Assembly (NCBI GenBank): GCA_938040735.1
Contig: CALHYE010000013.1
Span: forward strand, 124,001-188,000
Direction of reading: 5' to 3'
Origin: an uncultured Bellilinea sp.
GTDB lineage: Bacteria > Chloroflexota > Anaerolineae > Anaerolineales > Anaerolineaceae
DNA length: 64,000 nucleotides
A model generated the notes under the pieces. That model saw nothing but the letters and a program-made list of their open reading frames with translations. It searched no databases and was not told the DNA's origin. Below, piece by piece: positions 36,001-44,976 of the stretch; positions within the stretch are counted from its first letter, which is position 1, and each line of letters starts with the position of its first letter. The translations under genes and the position numbers were made by a program.

Positions 36001-36200
36001 ACATCCTTGAAGGCACGCGCCAACACGTGATGCACCCCCGGCTTACCATTAGCCGTTGGAGGGCCTTCATAAAAGACATATTCCGGGCCGCCTTCCCGCT
36101 GCTCCAGGGTTTTTCGAAAAATTTGATTCTTTTTCCAGAATCGCAGAACTCCTTCTTCCATCAATACAATATTGAGTTTTGGAGAAACCGGTCGAAACAT
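33051..36200 (-). CDS. ileS: Isoleucyl-tRNA synthetase, eukaryote-like (type 2)
   Basis: A 1049-residue class I synthetase. The HIGH signature appears as HHVLARAF near residues 52-60 and KMSKS appears as KMSKSRGNVADPWDV near residue 607. The editing (CP1) insert, zinc-type Cys motifs (ECEQCKHQEC; YSCPECGGKM) and a long C-terminal domain are present. Length and the sequence AFKDVFPRYKTMQGYHVIRR mark the eukaryote-like type, which in some bacteria tolerates mupirocin; this is family knowledge only. ATG at 36200 is preceded by AAGGAGTG. Transcription is controlled by the T-box at 36223-36513. Confidence 0.95.
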   Translation of the reverse strand: MFRPVSPKLNIVLMEEGVLRFWKKNQIFRKTLEQREGGPEYVFYEGPPTANGKPGVHHVLARAFKDVFPRYKTMQGYHVIRRGGWDTHGLPVEIEVEKKLGFTNKQQIEDFGIARFNELCRESAFSYIQEWEKLTDRIAYWVDLDTAYVTYTNEYIESIWWILKNFWDKGLLYQGFKVVPYCSRCGTPLSDHEVALGYDEAIDPSVYVRLPLVDEPDTALLVWTTTPWTLPANVAVAAHPEETYVVVERDLEEGGSEKLILAEALLEKVFGDQPYRLVKTMKGKNLKGKRYHPLFTFVPPDKPAHYVVMGDFVTTEDGTGLVHMAPAFGAEDMSAALEYDLPILMTVAPNGAFIPEVRPWAGMFVKDADPLITEDLRQRGLLFRSGTYTHTYPFCWRCDTPLLYYARPTWYIRTSQFKERMVELNEQINWYPAHIKSGRFGNWLANNIDWALGRERYWGTPLPVWECEQCKHQECIGSLAELSQKAGRDLSGLDLHRPHVDEVAYSCPECGGKMRRVPELIDVWFDSGSMPYAQWHYPFENQEIFARQYPADYICEAVDQTRGWFYSLHAISTLLNDQVSFKNVICLGLILDGKGEKMSKSRGNVADPWDVLNRYGADAMRWYLYTASPPGQERRYSSELVSEVVRNFTLTLWNTYSFFVTYANLDGWKPSSSDFPQYSDLDRWLRSSLHTLVRDVTGALESYDVLGATRPIETFVDQLSNWYLRRSRRRFWKSESDEDKRAAYATLYEALVTLAKLLAPTMPFVAEELYQNLVRSADESAPESVHLAHWPEFDPAVIDERLNREMALVMKLASVGHAARNKANRKVRQPLQEAAFSVGTAEEMRVVEAYADLLEDELNVKKVRVLDTTAEAVAYTLNPLPKQLGQKYGSKFPAIRKALLEMNPESAAKRLLAGETLDLIIEGETFTILPEEVEVRALAREGFAVASEGAYLAALVTDLTPELIKEGLAREFVRRVQDLRKQADLEISDRIRLYYVATPLLAEAVKDFAGYIQAETLCVEMENSLPDESLPTTKDTFDDQEVTIALKRV

Positions 36201-36222
36201 GTTCACTCCTTCAAACTTTGAA

Positions 36223-36513
36223 ATTAAGAAACAAACCCTCTGCCCATACAGGGACGAGAGGGTTTTTCTCGCGGTACCACCCTGTTTCCTGCTTCTCAAG
36301 CAGGCGCTCAGCCGAATACGCCATTTTCAGGAAATATTCGCGCCCATTCTAACGGCCGGCGAAGCCGGCGCCCCTACTGACAGGTTACCCTGCGTTCAGT
36401 TTGCAGCTCCGGAAGGATTTTCAGTCTGCCGCTTTGCGCCCGGCTCACACCAGCCCGGACTCGCTGTGGCTGCGCACAAACTTACTCGTTTCCATCATCG
36501 CTTTTATTAAGAT
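36223..36513 (-). promoter_or_regulatory. T-box leader of ileS
   Basis: Minus-strand RNA of ~290 nt ahead of ileS. The T-box motif CAGGGTGGTACCGCG (36283-36268 region) is exact; its TGGT pairs with the ACCA end of uncharged tRNA-Ile. Stem I features are visible, with the AGTTTG/CAAACT pair and the apical AGCGAG and GGTGTGAG segments. A candidate isoleucine specifier codon ATC lies at 36418-36416, but I am not certain of the exact triplet. The terminator (AAACCCTCT/AGAGGGTTT, 36233-36265) competes with an antiterminator that contains the T-box motif. When tRNA-Ile is uncharged, readthrough raises IleRS synthesis. Confidence 0.92.
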
Positions 36514-36519
36514 GTCGAA

Positions 36520-36548
36520 ATTATGCCACGAATTTGACCGAATGGCAA
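36520..36548 (-). promoter_or_regulatory. Promoter of the ileS T-box
   Basis: On the minus strand TTGCCA (36548-36543) and CATAAT (36525-36520) are separated by 17 bases, predicting a start near 36513 where the T-box leader begins. Confidence 0.65.
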
Positions 36549-36567
36549 GGATAACATTCGAATATAT

Positions 36568-38616
36568 TTATGGCGCGCGGTATCGGTAAAGCCTGAAGTC
36601 CAAAATATCTGTTTCGGGCTCAAGACGTTCCTTCAACAGCGAATAGTACGGTGCTGAATCTTCAATCATTCCCGGATTCCCAAACACGTAATCCAGGCCG
36701 AGTTGATCCAAAAATTCTCTTCCTCGACCGCTCCGGAGATGCTCAAAATAATCGAAACTATTGATGAGTCCATCCAAGTTGATAATGGTGCGATCGTGAA
36801 TAAAATAGGCTGTTGTCCCGCCCCCCGGCATGCCAATCATGCTGCCTGCAGGGGTTTGTTTTTCCAGCAGTTCAACCTCTTGAAGATAATAGGCTTGACG
36901 ATCGTTCTTCTGCAACAGATAAGAATTAACGATCCTCCAACTGCCCCACACCGCAATCGCCATCAGCGCTAAACCAGCGAATGAGACAATCCATTTTTCT
37001 TTTCGTTCGATCAAAGAAAATTTGGAGAACCACCCGTCCAGAGAAAAAGAGAAGAATAATACGCCGGCAAGGGATTCATTGATCCAATACCACGGCCGAA
37101 GATTAACGTAATAACTGCCCGTGTAATACATAATTTGCAGCAGGCAAGCCGATAAGACCGGTAGAATCACCAGGGTTTGGGGATCGAGATCGGATTTTTT
37201 GACTCGCCATTTCAAACCCATCAACAACAAGACCAGCCAGCCAATCATCAACCCGCCTTTCAACCCTGCGCCTGCCCCTCCTCCTTCCAAACCACCCAAC
37301 AGTCCCTCCGTTATTAATGACACCGGCAAAAAGAGCAGCCACCACGGACTTTGTCCAATAGTTTCAAAAAAACCAAATAAAGCCGGAATATGGTTGACTG
37401 GCCTACCATAAACAATATCCGTAATCGTACCCCACCAATGCTTAACCTGACCGCTGACAGGGGTTGGCGTGCCAAACCAAAACAGGTTCAGCAGCAAGTA
37501 AGCGCTCAACAAAATCATAATCGGCAGAGCATACCCAACTCCACGAGTAATCCACTTGCCGATATTTTGTGAAAACTCTCTCAGCGGCGAGAAATTCTCA
37601 ACCTCAATTTTTTCAGACAGCCCTACTGTTAACCGCCGCGCGGGTAAAAACAGAAGAATCGTGTAAAAAACATCCAATAACACAACCGTTCGAGGAAAAC
37701 TTCCAATAATTCCGCCAGCGTTCAGCATCAGGCAAATTACCCCTCCTAGCACCGCAGAACTCAGGCTGACAAGCAATACCCGACCGAACTCCTTACGAAC
37801 ACCCCGCCACACCGGATCAAATAATCCCGTGGTGTAAGCCAGAATAATTTTGAGAGATACACCGGCCCCAATCATCGCATACAATGTGGATTGAAAGTCA
37901 GTCAGCAGGCGAGGAAAGCCAATCCGGGTAAAGAACGCCAGATAAATGGACATGAGACCGAAAGTTAAATAGACTAGCCAGAAAACAAATCTTCGCTTAT
38001 CTCGAAACACGACCACCAGACCGACCGTAAGCGCCAAAAAGACATTGTCCAGCCGGGCAAACAAAGCCAACACAGCCAAAAACCCCAACAAAAGGCGATC
38101 ACGCCATGCCTCTTGAGCGGCAGGTTTCTCTAAAAGTCGGCTGGTCTGATGGATCAGCCCAACCACACACAAGGCATTCAGCGCCGATTCCATTCCCAGT
38201 TGAGTCACAGAACGATGAAGCGGAGGAAAAAATATCCAGAAAGCCGCCGCCAGCATCGCAAGATAAGGGTGAATCGATTTAGAAAGGAATCGGTATAGAA
38301 TAATTCCGCTCCCCAGAGAAATCAGCGCCGACAGGCTAACCACCAGCCGTAAAGGCAGGAACAGGTCAAAACGCGCCAAGGAGAAAACCGGAATTAAAAT
38401 TGCCATCCACAAGGGATGATAGCCGTTTGAGGGATGAATGCCATCCAGGCTGGAGCCTTTCCCTTCACTGATATTTCGCGCAACCTGAAAGTAATAGAAA
38501 GCATCATCGGTGGTAAACCACCTGTCGAGCAATTGATCCATTGGCGCGAAGGCCACCGTCAAGTGAACGGCGATGACCAGTATTGCAAATACCCCTTCAA
38601 ACCGGTTGAGTCTCAT
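36568..38616 (-). CDS. GT-C-type membrane glycosyltransferase-like protein
   Basis: A 682-residue multi-span protein with at least ten hydrophobic segments and an acidic DDAFYYFQVARN motif at residues ~37-48 in the first extracytoplasmic loop, typical of GT-C glycosyltransferases that use polyprenyl-phosphate sugars. The C-terminal ~100 residues form a soluble domain ending in FRLYRYRAP. The closest group, by layout only, is the PMT/ArnT-like family; sugar and acceptor are unknown. It follows the pyrimidine-nucleoside phosphorylase gene by 20 bases on the same strand with no clear ribosome-binding site. Confidence 0.8.
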   Translation of the reverse strand: MRLNRFEGVFAILVIAVHLTVAFAPMDQLLDRWFTTDDAFYYFQVARNISEGKGSSLDGIHPSNGYHPLWMAILIPVFSLARFDLFLPLRLVVSLSALISLGSGIILYRFLSKSIHPYLAMLAAAFWIFFPPLHRSVTQLGMESALNALCVVGLIHQTSRLLEKPAAQEAWRDRLLLGFLAVLALFARLDNVFLALTVGLVVVFRDKRRFVFWLVYLTFGLMSIYLAFFTRIGFPRLLTDFQSTLYAMIGAGVSLKIILAYTTGLFDPVWRGVRKEFGRVLLVSLSSAVLGGVICLMLNAGGIIGSFPRTVVLLDVFYTILLFLPARRLTVGLSEKIEVENFSPLREFSQNIGKWITRGVGYALPIMILLSAYLLLNLFWFGTPTPVSGQVKHWWGTITDIVYGRPVNHIPALFGFFETIGQSPWWLLFLPVSLITEGLLGGLEGGGAGAGLKGGLMIGWLVLLLMGLKWRVKKSDLDPQTLVILPVLSACLLQIMYYTGSYYVNLRPWYWINESLAGVLFFSFSLDGWFSKFSLIERKEKWIVSFAGLALMAIAVWGSWRIVNSYLLQKNDRQAYYLQEVELLEKQTPAGSMIGMPGGGTTAYFIHDRTIINLDGLINSFDYFEHLRSGRGREFLDQLGLDYVFGNPGMIEDSAPYYSLLKERLEPETDILDFRLYRYRAP

Positions 38617-38636
38617 GACAGTCAGAGAAGGATGAC

Positions 38637-39941
38637 CTACTCCATCACGCCATAAAATAAAGGCAAAGGCTGAACGGGTGTCGTGGTCCAGCTGTGCGCC
38701 GCCAACAATCGTTCTTTTGCCTGTGCTAATTTAGAGCGGTCATTGGCATGAATGGTAAAAAGCAAGTCCCCTTTGCGGACAAAATCCCCAACTTTGTGAT
38801 GAATCACCACCCCCACCGCGTGGTCAATGGGATCTCCCTTTTTGGTTCTACCCGCCCCTAAATCCACCGAAGTTTCGCCCACTTCCCGCGCATGGATCGC
38901 GGATAAGTAACCCTCTTGACCGGCGTAAACCTCTTCGATAAAGGCAGCCTTCGGCAGCAATTCGGGATGATCCACCATGCTGACATCCCCGCCCTGAGCC
39001 TGCACCAGCGTACGAAATTGCTGCCACGCCCGACCCTCCCGTAAGGCTTCTTCCGCGAGATCACGCCCTTGGCGCAAATCCTGAACCTTTCCGCCGATCA
39101 CCAGCATGTGGCTGGCAATTTCCATACAATGTTCGTAGAAATCTTCCGGCCCGTTACCGTGGAGGGTATCAATGGCTTCGCGTAATTCCAACGCGTTCCC
39201 AACCGCGCACCCCAGCGGCTGATTCATGTCGGATAAGACGGCCACCGCCTTACGGCCGGAAAGACGTGCAATCGCCACCATCAACTCAGCCAGTTGGCGG
39301 GCATCCTCCAGGGTCTCCATGAAGGCGCCCAACCCGACTTTTACATCCAGTACGATTGCCTGTGCCCCGCCGGCAATTTTTTTGCTCATAATAGAAGAAG
39401 CAATCAAGGGAATTGACGGCACAGTTCCGGTGACATCCCTCAAAGCATATAATTTGCCGTCGGCTGGCGCTAAATCGCCGGTTTGGCCGGTCAGCACTAA
39501 GCCGTAAGTGCGCAGGTGATGAATAAATTCCTCTTTACTCAAATCGGTGCGAAAGCCGCTGATCGACTCAATCTTATCCAATGTGCCGCCGCTAAAACCA
39601 AGTCCGCGCCCGGACATCTTACCAACCGGCAAACCGCAAGCAGCCACCACAGGTTCAACTACCAGCGTGGTTTTATCCCCTACCCCGCCGGTGGAGTGTT
39701 TATCCACCGCAATCGGAACAACACCGGATAAATCTAAAATCTCTCCAGAATGAGCCATTGCCAGAGTCAAATCAGTGGTTTCTTGTTCGGTCATGCCGTT
39801 CAGCATCACCGCCATCGCCCAGGCCGCCGCTTGATAATCCGGAATTTCCCCCCGCGTAAATCCCTGCACAAAAAATTCGATTTCTTCTCGACTCAACACT
39901 TTTCGGTCACGTTTCTTAATGATGATGTCCACTGCTTTCAT
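38637..39941 (-). CDS. pdp: Pyrimidine-nucleoside phosphorylase
   Basis: A 434-residue protein of the thymidine/pyrimidine-nucleoside phosphorylase family. [13 protein letters not shown] near residue 82 is the phosphate-binding loop and [19 protein letters not shown] (residues ~107-126) the nucleoside-binding signature. It splits uridine, deoxyuridine or thymidine into base and (deoxy)ribose-1-phosphate for salvage. The C-terminal domain (about 75 residues, [17 protein letters not shown]) completes the family fold. GGAGGAGA is close before the ATG at 39941. The deoA symbol would also fit; the Pdp subtype is the more common in this kind of organism. Confidence 0.92.
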   Translation of the reverse strand: MKAVDIIIKKRDRKVLSREEIEFFVQGFTRGEIPDYQAAAWAMAVMLNGMTEQETTDLTLAMAHSGEILDLSGVVPIAVDKHSTGGVGDKTTLVVEPVVAACGLPVGKMSGRGLGFSGGTLDKIESISGFRTDLSKEEFIHHLRTYGLVLTGQTGDLAPADGKLYALRDVTGTVPSIPLIASSIMSKKIAGGAQAIVLDVKVGLGAFMETLEDARQLAELMVAIARLSGRKAVAVLSDMNQPLGCAVGNALELREAIDTLHGNGPEDFYEHCMEIASHMLVIGGKVQDLRQGRDLAEEALREGRAWQQFRTLVQAQGGDVSMVDHPELLPKAAFIEEVYAGQEGYLSAIHAREVGETSVDLGAGRTKKGDPIDHAVGVVIHHKVGDFVRKGDLLFTIHANDRSKLAQAKERLLAAHSWTTTPVQPLPLFYGVME

Positions 39942-39954
39942 GAAGTCTCCTCCA

Positions 39955-41124
39955 TCAGAAAAAGCGAATTTTGGGTCTCTCCATGCGGCGGTCTTTCCAG
40001 GTAGAAGCGCCTCTCACGGTCAGGTAGAAAGAGCGTACTGCAATCAGGGTATTAAAAAGTACCGTCAAAGGATAAAAAATAGCCAGATAAACCGGAAATT
40101 TCAGCCGTGCATACACCAGCCCCCAAATCAACAGAGAAAGTCCCGCCGCCAGAGTAGCTTTTTGAACCGGAAAGTAGTCCACCTTCATACCGGCTTGATT
40201 CAAAAAAAGCACGATGATCGGTTCCCAGAAAACCACCATCAACCAGATAAACACAAAGGCGTAGGTTAAGAAATTATAACGAAAAGCTGCAAAATAATTC
40301 TTACTAAAACCGGCAATCACCTGAGTTAGCGAACGGTACATCCGGCATTCTACCCGCGTGGTGCCATCCACCAGCCACCAGCGGAACCCCCCTTGTACCG
40401 TCCTGCGCCCCAATGCCAGATCGTCCACCGCATCATTGCGCACTGCCGCATGACCGCCGATTTTAAAATAAGCTTCCCTGTCAAACAACATAAACTGTCC
40501 AATGGTAAAGGTTAGCCAATCCAGCTGCACCTTTCTGGCAATACCTAAAGGTAAAACGGTATAAACCGCCCACAAAAAAAAGGGTTGAATCAGCCGCTCA
40601 CCCCAACTCTTGACAATTTCCTTTGGGACGACACTGAGCAGTTGAACATTCTCATCGAAGAAAGTGTTGACCGCATCAGTAACCGCTTGTGGATGAAGCC
40701 GGGTATCGGCATCCAAAAAGAGCAGCAGTTCGCCGCTACTCTGTTCGGCTAATTGGTGACATGCCCAATGCTTTCCCAACCAGCCGGCCGGGAGGGGTTT
40801 CCCCTCAATCAAACCCAAACGCCGATCCTGTTGACAATAGCGACGGGCGATCTCGGCCGTTCGATCGCTGGATTGATCGTCCAGAACCCGGATTTCCAGA
40901 TGAGGATAATCCTGTCCCAGCAACGACTCCAGACACGCCCCAATATTCTCTTCTTCGTTTCGGGCTGGAATGAGGACGGAAACAACCGGCTTTTGTCCGG
41001 CAGGTGGATAGCGGTCAATGCTTCGAAACCAAAAAAGATTGAACACCGAAATGGTCAAAATGACCGCAAGGTAGCCCAGCAAACCATCCGCATGGGTAGA
41101 AATGAGGAACTGCCCGATGGTCAC
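39955..41124 (-). CDS. GT2-family glycosyltransferase, membrane-attached
   Basis: A 389-residue GT-A enzyme. One N-terminal helix ([18 protein letters not shown]) precedes the catalytic domain: [20 protein letters not shown], the DDQSSD nucleotide-sugar motif, then [13 protein letters not shown] with the metal-binding DxD. Three or so C-terminal helices follow. It resembles CrtQ-like or polysaccharide-chain transferases; the product is not identifiable. Start is a GTG at 41124 with GGAG upstream, located right after a terminator that separates it from jag. Confidence 0.85.
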   Translation of the reverse strand: MTIGQFLISTHADGLLGYLAVILTISVFNLFWFRSIDRYPPAGQKPVVSVLIPARNEEENIGACLESLLGQDYPHLEIRVLDDQSSDRTAEIARRYCQQDRRLGLIEGKPLPAGWLGKHWACHQLAEQSSGELLLFLDADTRLHPQAVTDAVNTFFDENVQLLSVVPKEIVKSWGERLIQPFFLWAVYTVLPLGIARKVQLDWLTFTIGQFMLFDREAYFKIGGHAAVRNDAVDDLALGRRTVQGGFRWWLVDGTTRVECRMYRSLTQVIAGFSKNYFAAFRYNFLTYAFVFIWLMVVFWEPIIVLFLNQAGMKVDYFPVQKATLAAGLSLLIWGLVYARLKFPVYLAIFYPLTVLFNTLIAVRSFYLTVRGASTWKDRRMERPKIRFF

Positions 41125-41133
41125 ATTGTCTCC

Positions 41134-41180
41134 AAAAAGAAAACAGACATTTCAAATTTTCCTTTGAAAATGCCTGTTTT
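41134..41180 (-). terminator. Terminator between jag and the GT2 gene
   Basis: On the minus strand the stem pairs AAAACAGGCATTTTCAAA with TTTGAAATGTCTGTTTT (one G-U, one bulge) over 16 bp, followed by CTTTTT. It ends the rpmH-jag operon. Confidence 0.85.
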
Positions 41181-41190
41181 CAGCGATGAC

Positions 41191-41976
41191 TCATGAATGG
41201 CGCTTCTTGAGAAAAATCGTGACTTTACGGTTAGGTTCCTCACCCACGCTTTCCGTGATTACATCGGGGTGATCCCGCAATTCGAGATGAATGACCCGCC
41301 GCTCATTCGCCGGCATCGGTTCCAGGGTGATTTTTCTGCCGGTATGGACAACCTGTTCAGCGCTTCGGCGTGCCAGCACCCGCAATTGACGTTCGCGCCG
41401 GGCGCGGTAGCCCTGCACATCAATCATCAACGGCACCCACTGGCCAACCTCTTTACTTAATATCAGGCTGGTGATGTACTGCAAGGCGTTCAAAGTTTCT
41501 GAACGACGGCCAATTAGAATGCTCAAATCCTCTCCCTGCACCTCAACCATCACGGTCGGCTGGTCATTCTCATCCTGCGGGGGGAGCATGGTCGCCTTCA
41601 AACGCGCTTTCAGGTGCATTTTTTGCAGCAACTCCCCCGTAATTTGCTCAGCAGTGGCCAAAACAAATTTTTCATCCCTGTCCATCGGCCCACCGGATGG
41701 CCGGGTCAGGTCTGTTGTGGGGGCAGGCTTCCTTTCAGACTTCGGTAAGCGATTCTGCCCGTTTTCCATGGAAGGGGTTTGAAGGCTTTCTTTTTCTTTG
41801 ATCCACAAACGGATACGCGCCTGACGGCTGCCCAAACCGAGAAATCCGCGGCTGCCGGCGTCCAAAATTTCGACCTCAACCTCATCTTCCCGCAAACCAA
41901 GCTGACTCAATCCTTTGGCAACTGCTTCTTCGACAGTTGGAGCAATGATTTCAAGGGTGGTTTTCTCGTTACTCAT
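41191..41976 (-). CDS. jag: Jag/KhpB RNA-binding protein
   Basis: A 261-residue protein of three domains: Jag_N (KGLSQLGLREDEVEVEIL, residues ~20-60), a linker, a KH domain with VEVQGEDLSILIGRRSETL (~155-175) and an R3H domain (VIHLELRDHPDVITESVGEE at the C-terminal end, GRKITLEPMPANERR before it). The Jag_N segment uses DAGSRGFLGLGSRQARI, a typical element. It binds RNA and is implicated in division and cell-wall control. It is the last gene of the rpmH operon. ATG at 41976; GAGGAG lies close before it. Confidence 0.93.
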   Translation of the reverse strand: MSNEKTTLEIIAPTVEEAVAKGLSQLGLREDEVEVEILDAGSRGFLGLGSRQARIRLWIKEKESLQTPSMENGQNRLPKSERKPAPTTDLTRPSGGPMDRDEKFVLATAEQITGELLQKMHLKARLKATMLPPQDENDQPTVMVEVQGEDLSILIGRRSETLNALQYITSLILSKEVGQWVPLMIDVQGYRARRERQLRVLARRSAEQVVHTGRKITLEPMPANERRVIHLELRDHPDVITESVGEEPNRKVTIFLKKRHS

Positions 41977-42024
41977 AGACTCCTCAAATCTTCCCTTCTT
42001 CAATTCAGCCAGGGGAATGATGCG

Positions 42025-42837
42025 CTATTTCGAATAGGATTTTTTTCCACCACTGCTGGCTGAGGCTGGTTGTTTGCTCAAAAAGGGGAAAACATTTCCC
42101 CAATTAACCTTGCCTAACATTGCATATTGCAAGATACCAATCAAGTTTGAAGCCACAAAGTACAAAGCCAGACCCGAAGCCAGGGTATAAGCCAGATATC
42201 CCATGAAAATCGGCATATACAGGTTCATCATATTCGTCATCGCCGCTGTTTGATCTTTGGGGTTAGCGGAAGGGGTGGCAATCAACTTGCCTTGCACATA
42301 AGTCGAAATTACAACCACAACCACCAGCACCGGAATGCCAAAATTCAATCCTGGAATTAACAACCGCTCCGGTTGTCCCAGGTCCATCCACAAAAAGCGT
42401 GAGTTGAGCGGAATCAGCGATTCAACTTGCAACAGACCCGGATAAATGTGACGGATTAAGCGCAACAAATCCAACGGCGTGCTGGCAAGCGCAGAGATGA
42501 TCGCCTGATATAACCCGAAAATGATCGGCAGTTGGATCAGAGTCGGCAGACAGGAAGCAAACGGATTGATTCCCAACTCTTTGTAGAGCGCCATTTGTTC
42601 CTGCGCCAGTTTTTCGCGGTCGCCTTTGTACTTCTCTTGAATTTTGATCCACTTCTCGTTTTTCTGAAGCTCCTGCATTGCCTGCGCTCCCTTGATTTGC
42701 CTGACCATCAAGGGATGGGTGATCACCCGAATCAACAGGGTGAACAGGATAATCGCAATCCCAAAATTCTGTCCAACGATGTTATAGATGAACAGCAGGG
42801 TATTGATAAACGGGGAAATTATTAAAGCGTCCCACAT
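42025..42837 (-). CDS. yidC: YidC/Oxa1-type membrane protein insertase
   Basis: A 270-residue insertase. Five core helices with the family motifs LLIRVITHPLMVRQIKGAQAM and a cytoplasmic hairpin (QKNEKWIKIQEKYKGDREKL) that contacts ribosomes. It inserts small membrane proteins alone or with SecYEG. No N-terminal lipoprotein signal or periplasmic domain is present, like Gram-positive YidC1/Oxa1. GAGAGGT precedes the ATG at 42837. It follows the beta-propeller lipoprotein and precedes jag. Confidence 0.94.
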   Translation of the reverse strand: MWDALIISPFINTLLFIYNIVGQNFGIAIILFTLLIRVITHPLMVRQIKGAQAMQELQKNEKWIKIQEKYKGDREKLAQEQMALYKELGINPFASCLPTLIQLPIIFGLYQAIISALASTPLDLLRLIRHIYPGLLQVESLIPLNSRFLWMDLGQPERLLIPGLNFGIPVLVVVVVISTYVQGKLIATPSANPKDQTAAMTNMMNLYMPIFMGYLAYTLASGLALYFVASNLIGILQYAMLGKVNWGNVFPFLSKQPASASSGGKKSYSK

Positions 42838-42851
42838 TTCATTTACCTCTC

Positions 42852-43910
42852 TTATTTAGGTGGAACAAACGTCCAAAGGTCTTGCCCATCCAGCGAGACC
42901 ATTTTCAAAAACTCTTTACCGCCGGCAATGCCTACCGCCAGACGGTCGCCGATAACCACCGGCCCAGTATACAACTTTCCTTCAAATGTGCGGCTCCACA
43001 AACGTTCACCCTCCAGCGTCATGGCAATCAGACTGCCATCTTCAGTTGGAAAAACCACCCGGCTGTCCAGAACAGTTGCTTTGCCGGTTACCGGCTGATC
43101 CACTTTTTGAGTCCAGATTTCGGTTCCATCCTTTGCCGAGATGGCGTAAACCTTACCTTGCAAATCTCCCATGTAAAGCCGGCCATCATGCAGTGCGGGT
43201 TGAGTCCACAAACCGCCCTCAAATTTCCGCTGCCAGCGGATGGAACCATCCTGTGTATTGATAGCCATCAAATTCCGCGCCAGTGTGGTCAGATAGAGCG
43301 TGCCTTCCTCCGGATCAAGGGTTGGTGAATAAATCACCGCTCCGCCAACATCGAGTGACCAAATCTTTTGACCGGTTCGAATGTTGATTGCGTACACATG
43401 ATGATCCATTGAGGCTTGATACGCGACCTCGCCGTCACTAACCGGCTGCGCCCACAATGCCCGCCCGGTTTCAAATTTCCACAGCAGCGAGCCATTTCTG
43501 GAAAGCGCATACAAGAAATGATCCGCATTCGGGGCAAGGATGACATCACCCACCACCAGCGGACTGGCAATCCAATCGGCTTGCGCCTGTGTAAAGATCC
43601 ATTTTTCGACGCCGCTGTTCGGATCGAGACTATGCAGGACATTTTCATAATCCCCCACCAGCAGTTGGTCATCTGCCAACACCGGAGCCGCAAAAAACAT
43701 TTGTCGGCCAGCCTTCTCCGGGAAACGCCAGATCATGCTGCCATCCGTTGCCCGGATGGCATAGACATGCTGCATGTAGGCCACATAAACCGCATCACCG
43801 TTCGAACTGACCCCCGGCCAGCTCGAGCCCGAAAGCGGCGCTCCACAGGATGCTAATACAACCGCCCCGAGCAGGAATAATCCAATGAGTAGAAGATTTG
43901 TGTTTTTCAT
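42852..43910 (-). CDS. PQQ-like beta-propeller lipoprotein (BamB-like)
   Basis: A 352-residue secreted lipoprotein. The signal peptide ends LLGAVVLASC with Cys at residue 22. The rest is made of repeated blade units such as GDVILAPNADHFLYAL, DGEVAYQASMDHHVYAI and GRLYMGDLQGKVYAI with about six to seven DG...WxxxF-type blades (GSMIWRFPE, GSLLWKFET, GSIRWQRKF, GTEIWTQKV). Its fold matches PQQ/WD40-like proteins and it resembles BamB, although no outer-membrane machinery is found here. It sits in the rpmH-rnpA-yidD-yidC-jag operon between yidD and yidC, an unusual insertion. Confidence 0.87.
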   Translation of the reverse strand: MKNTNLLLIGLFLLGAVVLASCGAPLSGSSWPGVSSNGDAVYVAYMQHVYAIRATDGSMIWRFPEKAGRQMFFAAPVLADDQLLVGDYENVLHSLDPNSGVEKWIFTQAQADWIASPLVVGDVILAPNADHFLYALSRNGSLLWKFETGRALWAQPVSDGEVAYQASMDHHVYAINIRTGQKIWSLDVGGAVIYSPTLDPEEGTLYLTTLARNLMAINTQDGSIRWQRKFEGGLWTQPALHDGRLYMGDLQGKVYAISAKDGTEIWTQKVDQPVTGKATVLDSRVVFPTEDGSLIAMTLEGERLWSRTFEGKLYTGPVVIGDRLAVGIAGGKEFLKMVSLDGQDLWTFVPPK

Positions 43911-43947
43911 AGAATTCTTTTGTGTCAGTGTAGTATTTCAATCCATA

Positions 43948-44226
43948 CTAAGGTACCGGGTCATATCCGCCGGGGTTGAAAGGATTGCAGCGTAAAACCC
44001 GCCAGACCGCCATGAGTGTACCTTTGAGTGCGCCATGTTTATAAATTGCCTGATAACCATAGTGGGAACAGGTGGGGTAAAAGCGGCAAGTATTGGCGGG
44101 TAAAGCAGGCGAAACCAGTTTTTGATACAGGCGGATTAATCCCAGCAATATCCAGCGGGGCGCCGTTTTTAAGTTGAACGGCAAATCCCGCAGACGCGGT
44201 TCGTGAGAGTAATCATGCTCAATCAT
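43948..44226 (-). CDS. yidD: YidD membrane protein insertion efficiency factor
   Basis: A 92-residue protein. [22 protein letters not shown] holds the family's conserved cysteines (CRFYPTCS), and [29 protein letters not shown] the C-terminal motif. It aids membrane insertion with YidC. The ATG at 44226 overlaps the end of rnpA by 8 bases, consistent with coupling; the same frame extends upstream to 44250, where the match is poor. Confidence 0.93.
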   Translation of the reverse strand: MIEHDYSHEPRLRDLPFNLKTAPRWILLGLIRLYQKLVSPALPANTCRFYPTCSHYGYQAIYKHGALKGTLMAVWRVLRCNPFNPGGYDPVP

Positions 44227-44578
44227 CGAAATCCGTCTCGCTCTCCACAAACAGACGCGCGCGATTCATCAATTCCCGTACCGATTGGCTCAAATCTCCA
44301 AAGTCGGCGGTTAATGCCGGCTTGCGGGCAATCAACACCACATCCCAGCCAGCCCGCAAGCGGGGCAGCAATCCATCCACTACCGCACGCAAACGCCGTT
44401 TGGCTCGATTCCGCTCAACAGCGCTACCCACCGCCTTACTGGCGGTGATCCCAATGCGCAACTGATCTACCTGATTGGGCAGCACACTTAACACAACAAA
44501 CGGGTGCGTGTATGCCTTGCCTGTTTGCCGCACCCGCTTGAAATCGCTCGACCGTCTCAGCCTGAATTTGCGCTTCAC
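44219..44578 (-). CDS. rnpA: Ribonuclease P protein component
   Basis: A 119-residue basic protein. It opens with [20 protein letters not shown], the usual RnpA N-terminus; [17 protein letters not shown] is the RNR motif that contacts the RNase P RNA. It processes the 5' ends of tRNAs. A GTG at 44578 was chosen because it aligns with the normal start; the open frame extends back to 44653, next to the rpmH stop, but the extra 25 residues match nothing. Start confidence is therefore moderate. The family arrangement rpmH-rnpA-yidD is intact. Confidence 0.9.
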   Translation of the reverse strand: MKRKFRLRRSSDFKRVRQTGKAYTHPFVVLSVLPNQVDQLRIGITASKAVGSAVERNRAKRRLRAVVDGLLPRLRAGWDVVLIARKPALTADFGDLSQSVRELMNRARLFVESETDFDD

Positions 44579-44653
44579 CCATGAACCCGTCCATTGAGGA
44601 TCAATGAACGGCAGGTCGCGCCCCAAGGGCATCACCTGCGAAGACAGCGCCAA

Positions 44654-44824
44654 TTACCAGCGAACCTTCTTAACATGGCTATTGGCTGTAACCGTCAGGC
44701 GGTAGCGGCCGCGCAGGCGGCGGCGCTTCAACACCTGCCGTCCATCAGCCGTTGCCATTCGGGCTCGAAAGCCATGCACGCGAACACGGCGGCGAATTTT
44801 GGGTTGGTATGTCCGTTTGGGCAT
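44654..44824 (-). CDS. rpmH: 50S ribosomal protein L34
   Basis: A 56-residue basic protein beginning [20 protein letters not shown] and ending [12 protein letters not shown], a clear L34. It has a slight N-terminal variation ([11 protein letters not shown]) and a long C-terminal tail. AAGGATAACGAT precedes the ATG at 44824, and a consensus promoter lies about 120 bases upstream. It is the first gene of the rpmH-rnpA-yidD-lipoprotein-yidC-jag operon. It is short and easy to miss. Confidence 0.96.
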   Translation of the reverse strand: MPKRTYQPKIRRRVRVHGFRARMATADGRQVLKRRRLRGRYRLTVTANSHVKKVRW

Positions 44825-44940
44825 ATCGTTATCCTTTCCTCAGTGATTTTAGCCACTGTGTCCTGCGCAAATTGCCAAACCCCTTTAAATTCGTTTGGCG
44901 ATTTCCGCAGTGCACAGGTGATTACAAAGGGTAGAACTAA

Positions 44941-44969
44941 ATTATACCCTATGCCAGGGTTGCGGTCAA
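44941..44969 (-). promoter_or_regulatory. Promoter of the rpmH operon
   Basis: On the minus strand TTGACC (44969-44964) and TATAAT (44946-44941) are separated by exactly 17 bases. It lies right after the trkA-type gene and gives a leader of about 110 bases before rpmH. Confidence 0.85.
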
Positions 44970-44976
44970 ACGCATT

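Noticed and set aside
44825-44976. Chromosomal origin near rpmH
   Set aside because: No dnaA or DnaA-box cluster is seen; the neighbour is an RCK gene with a plain promoter.
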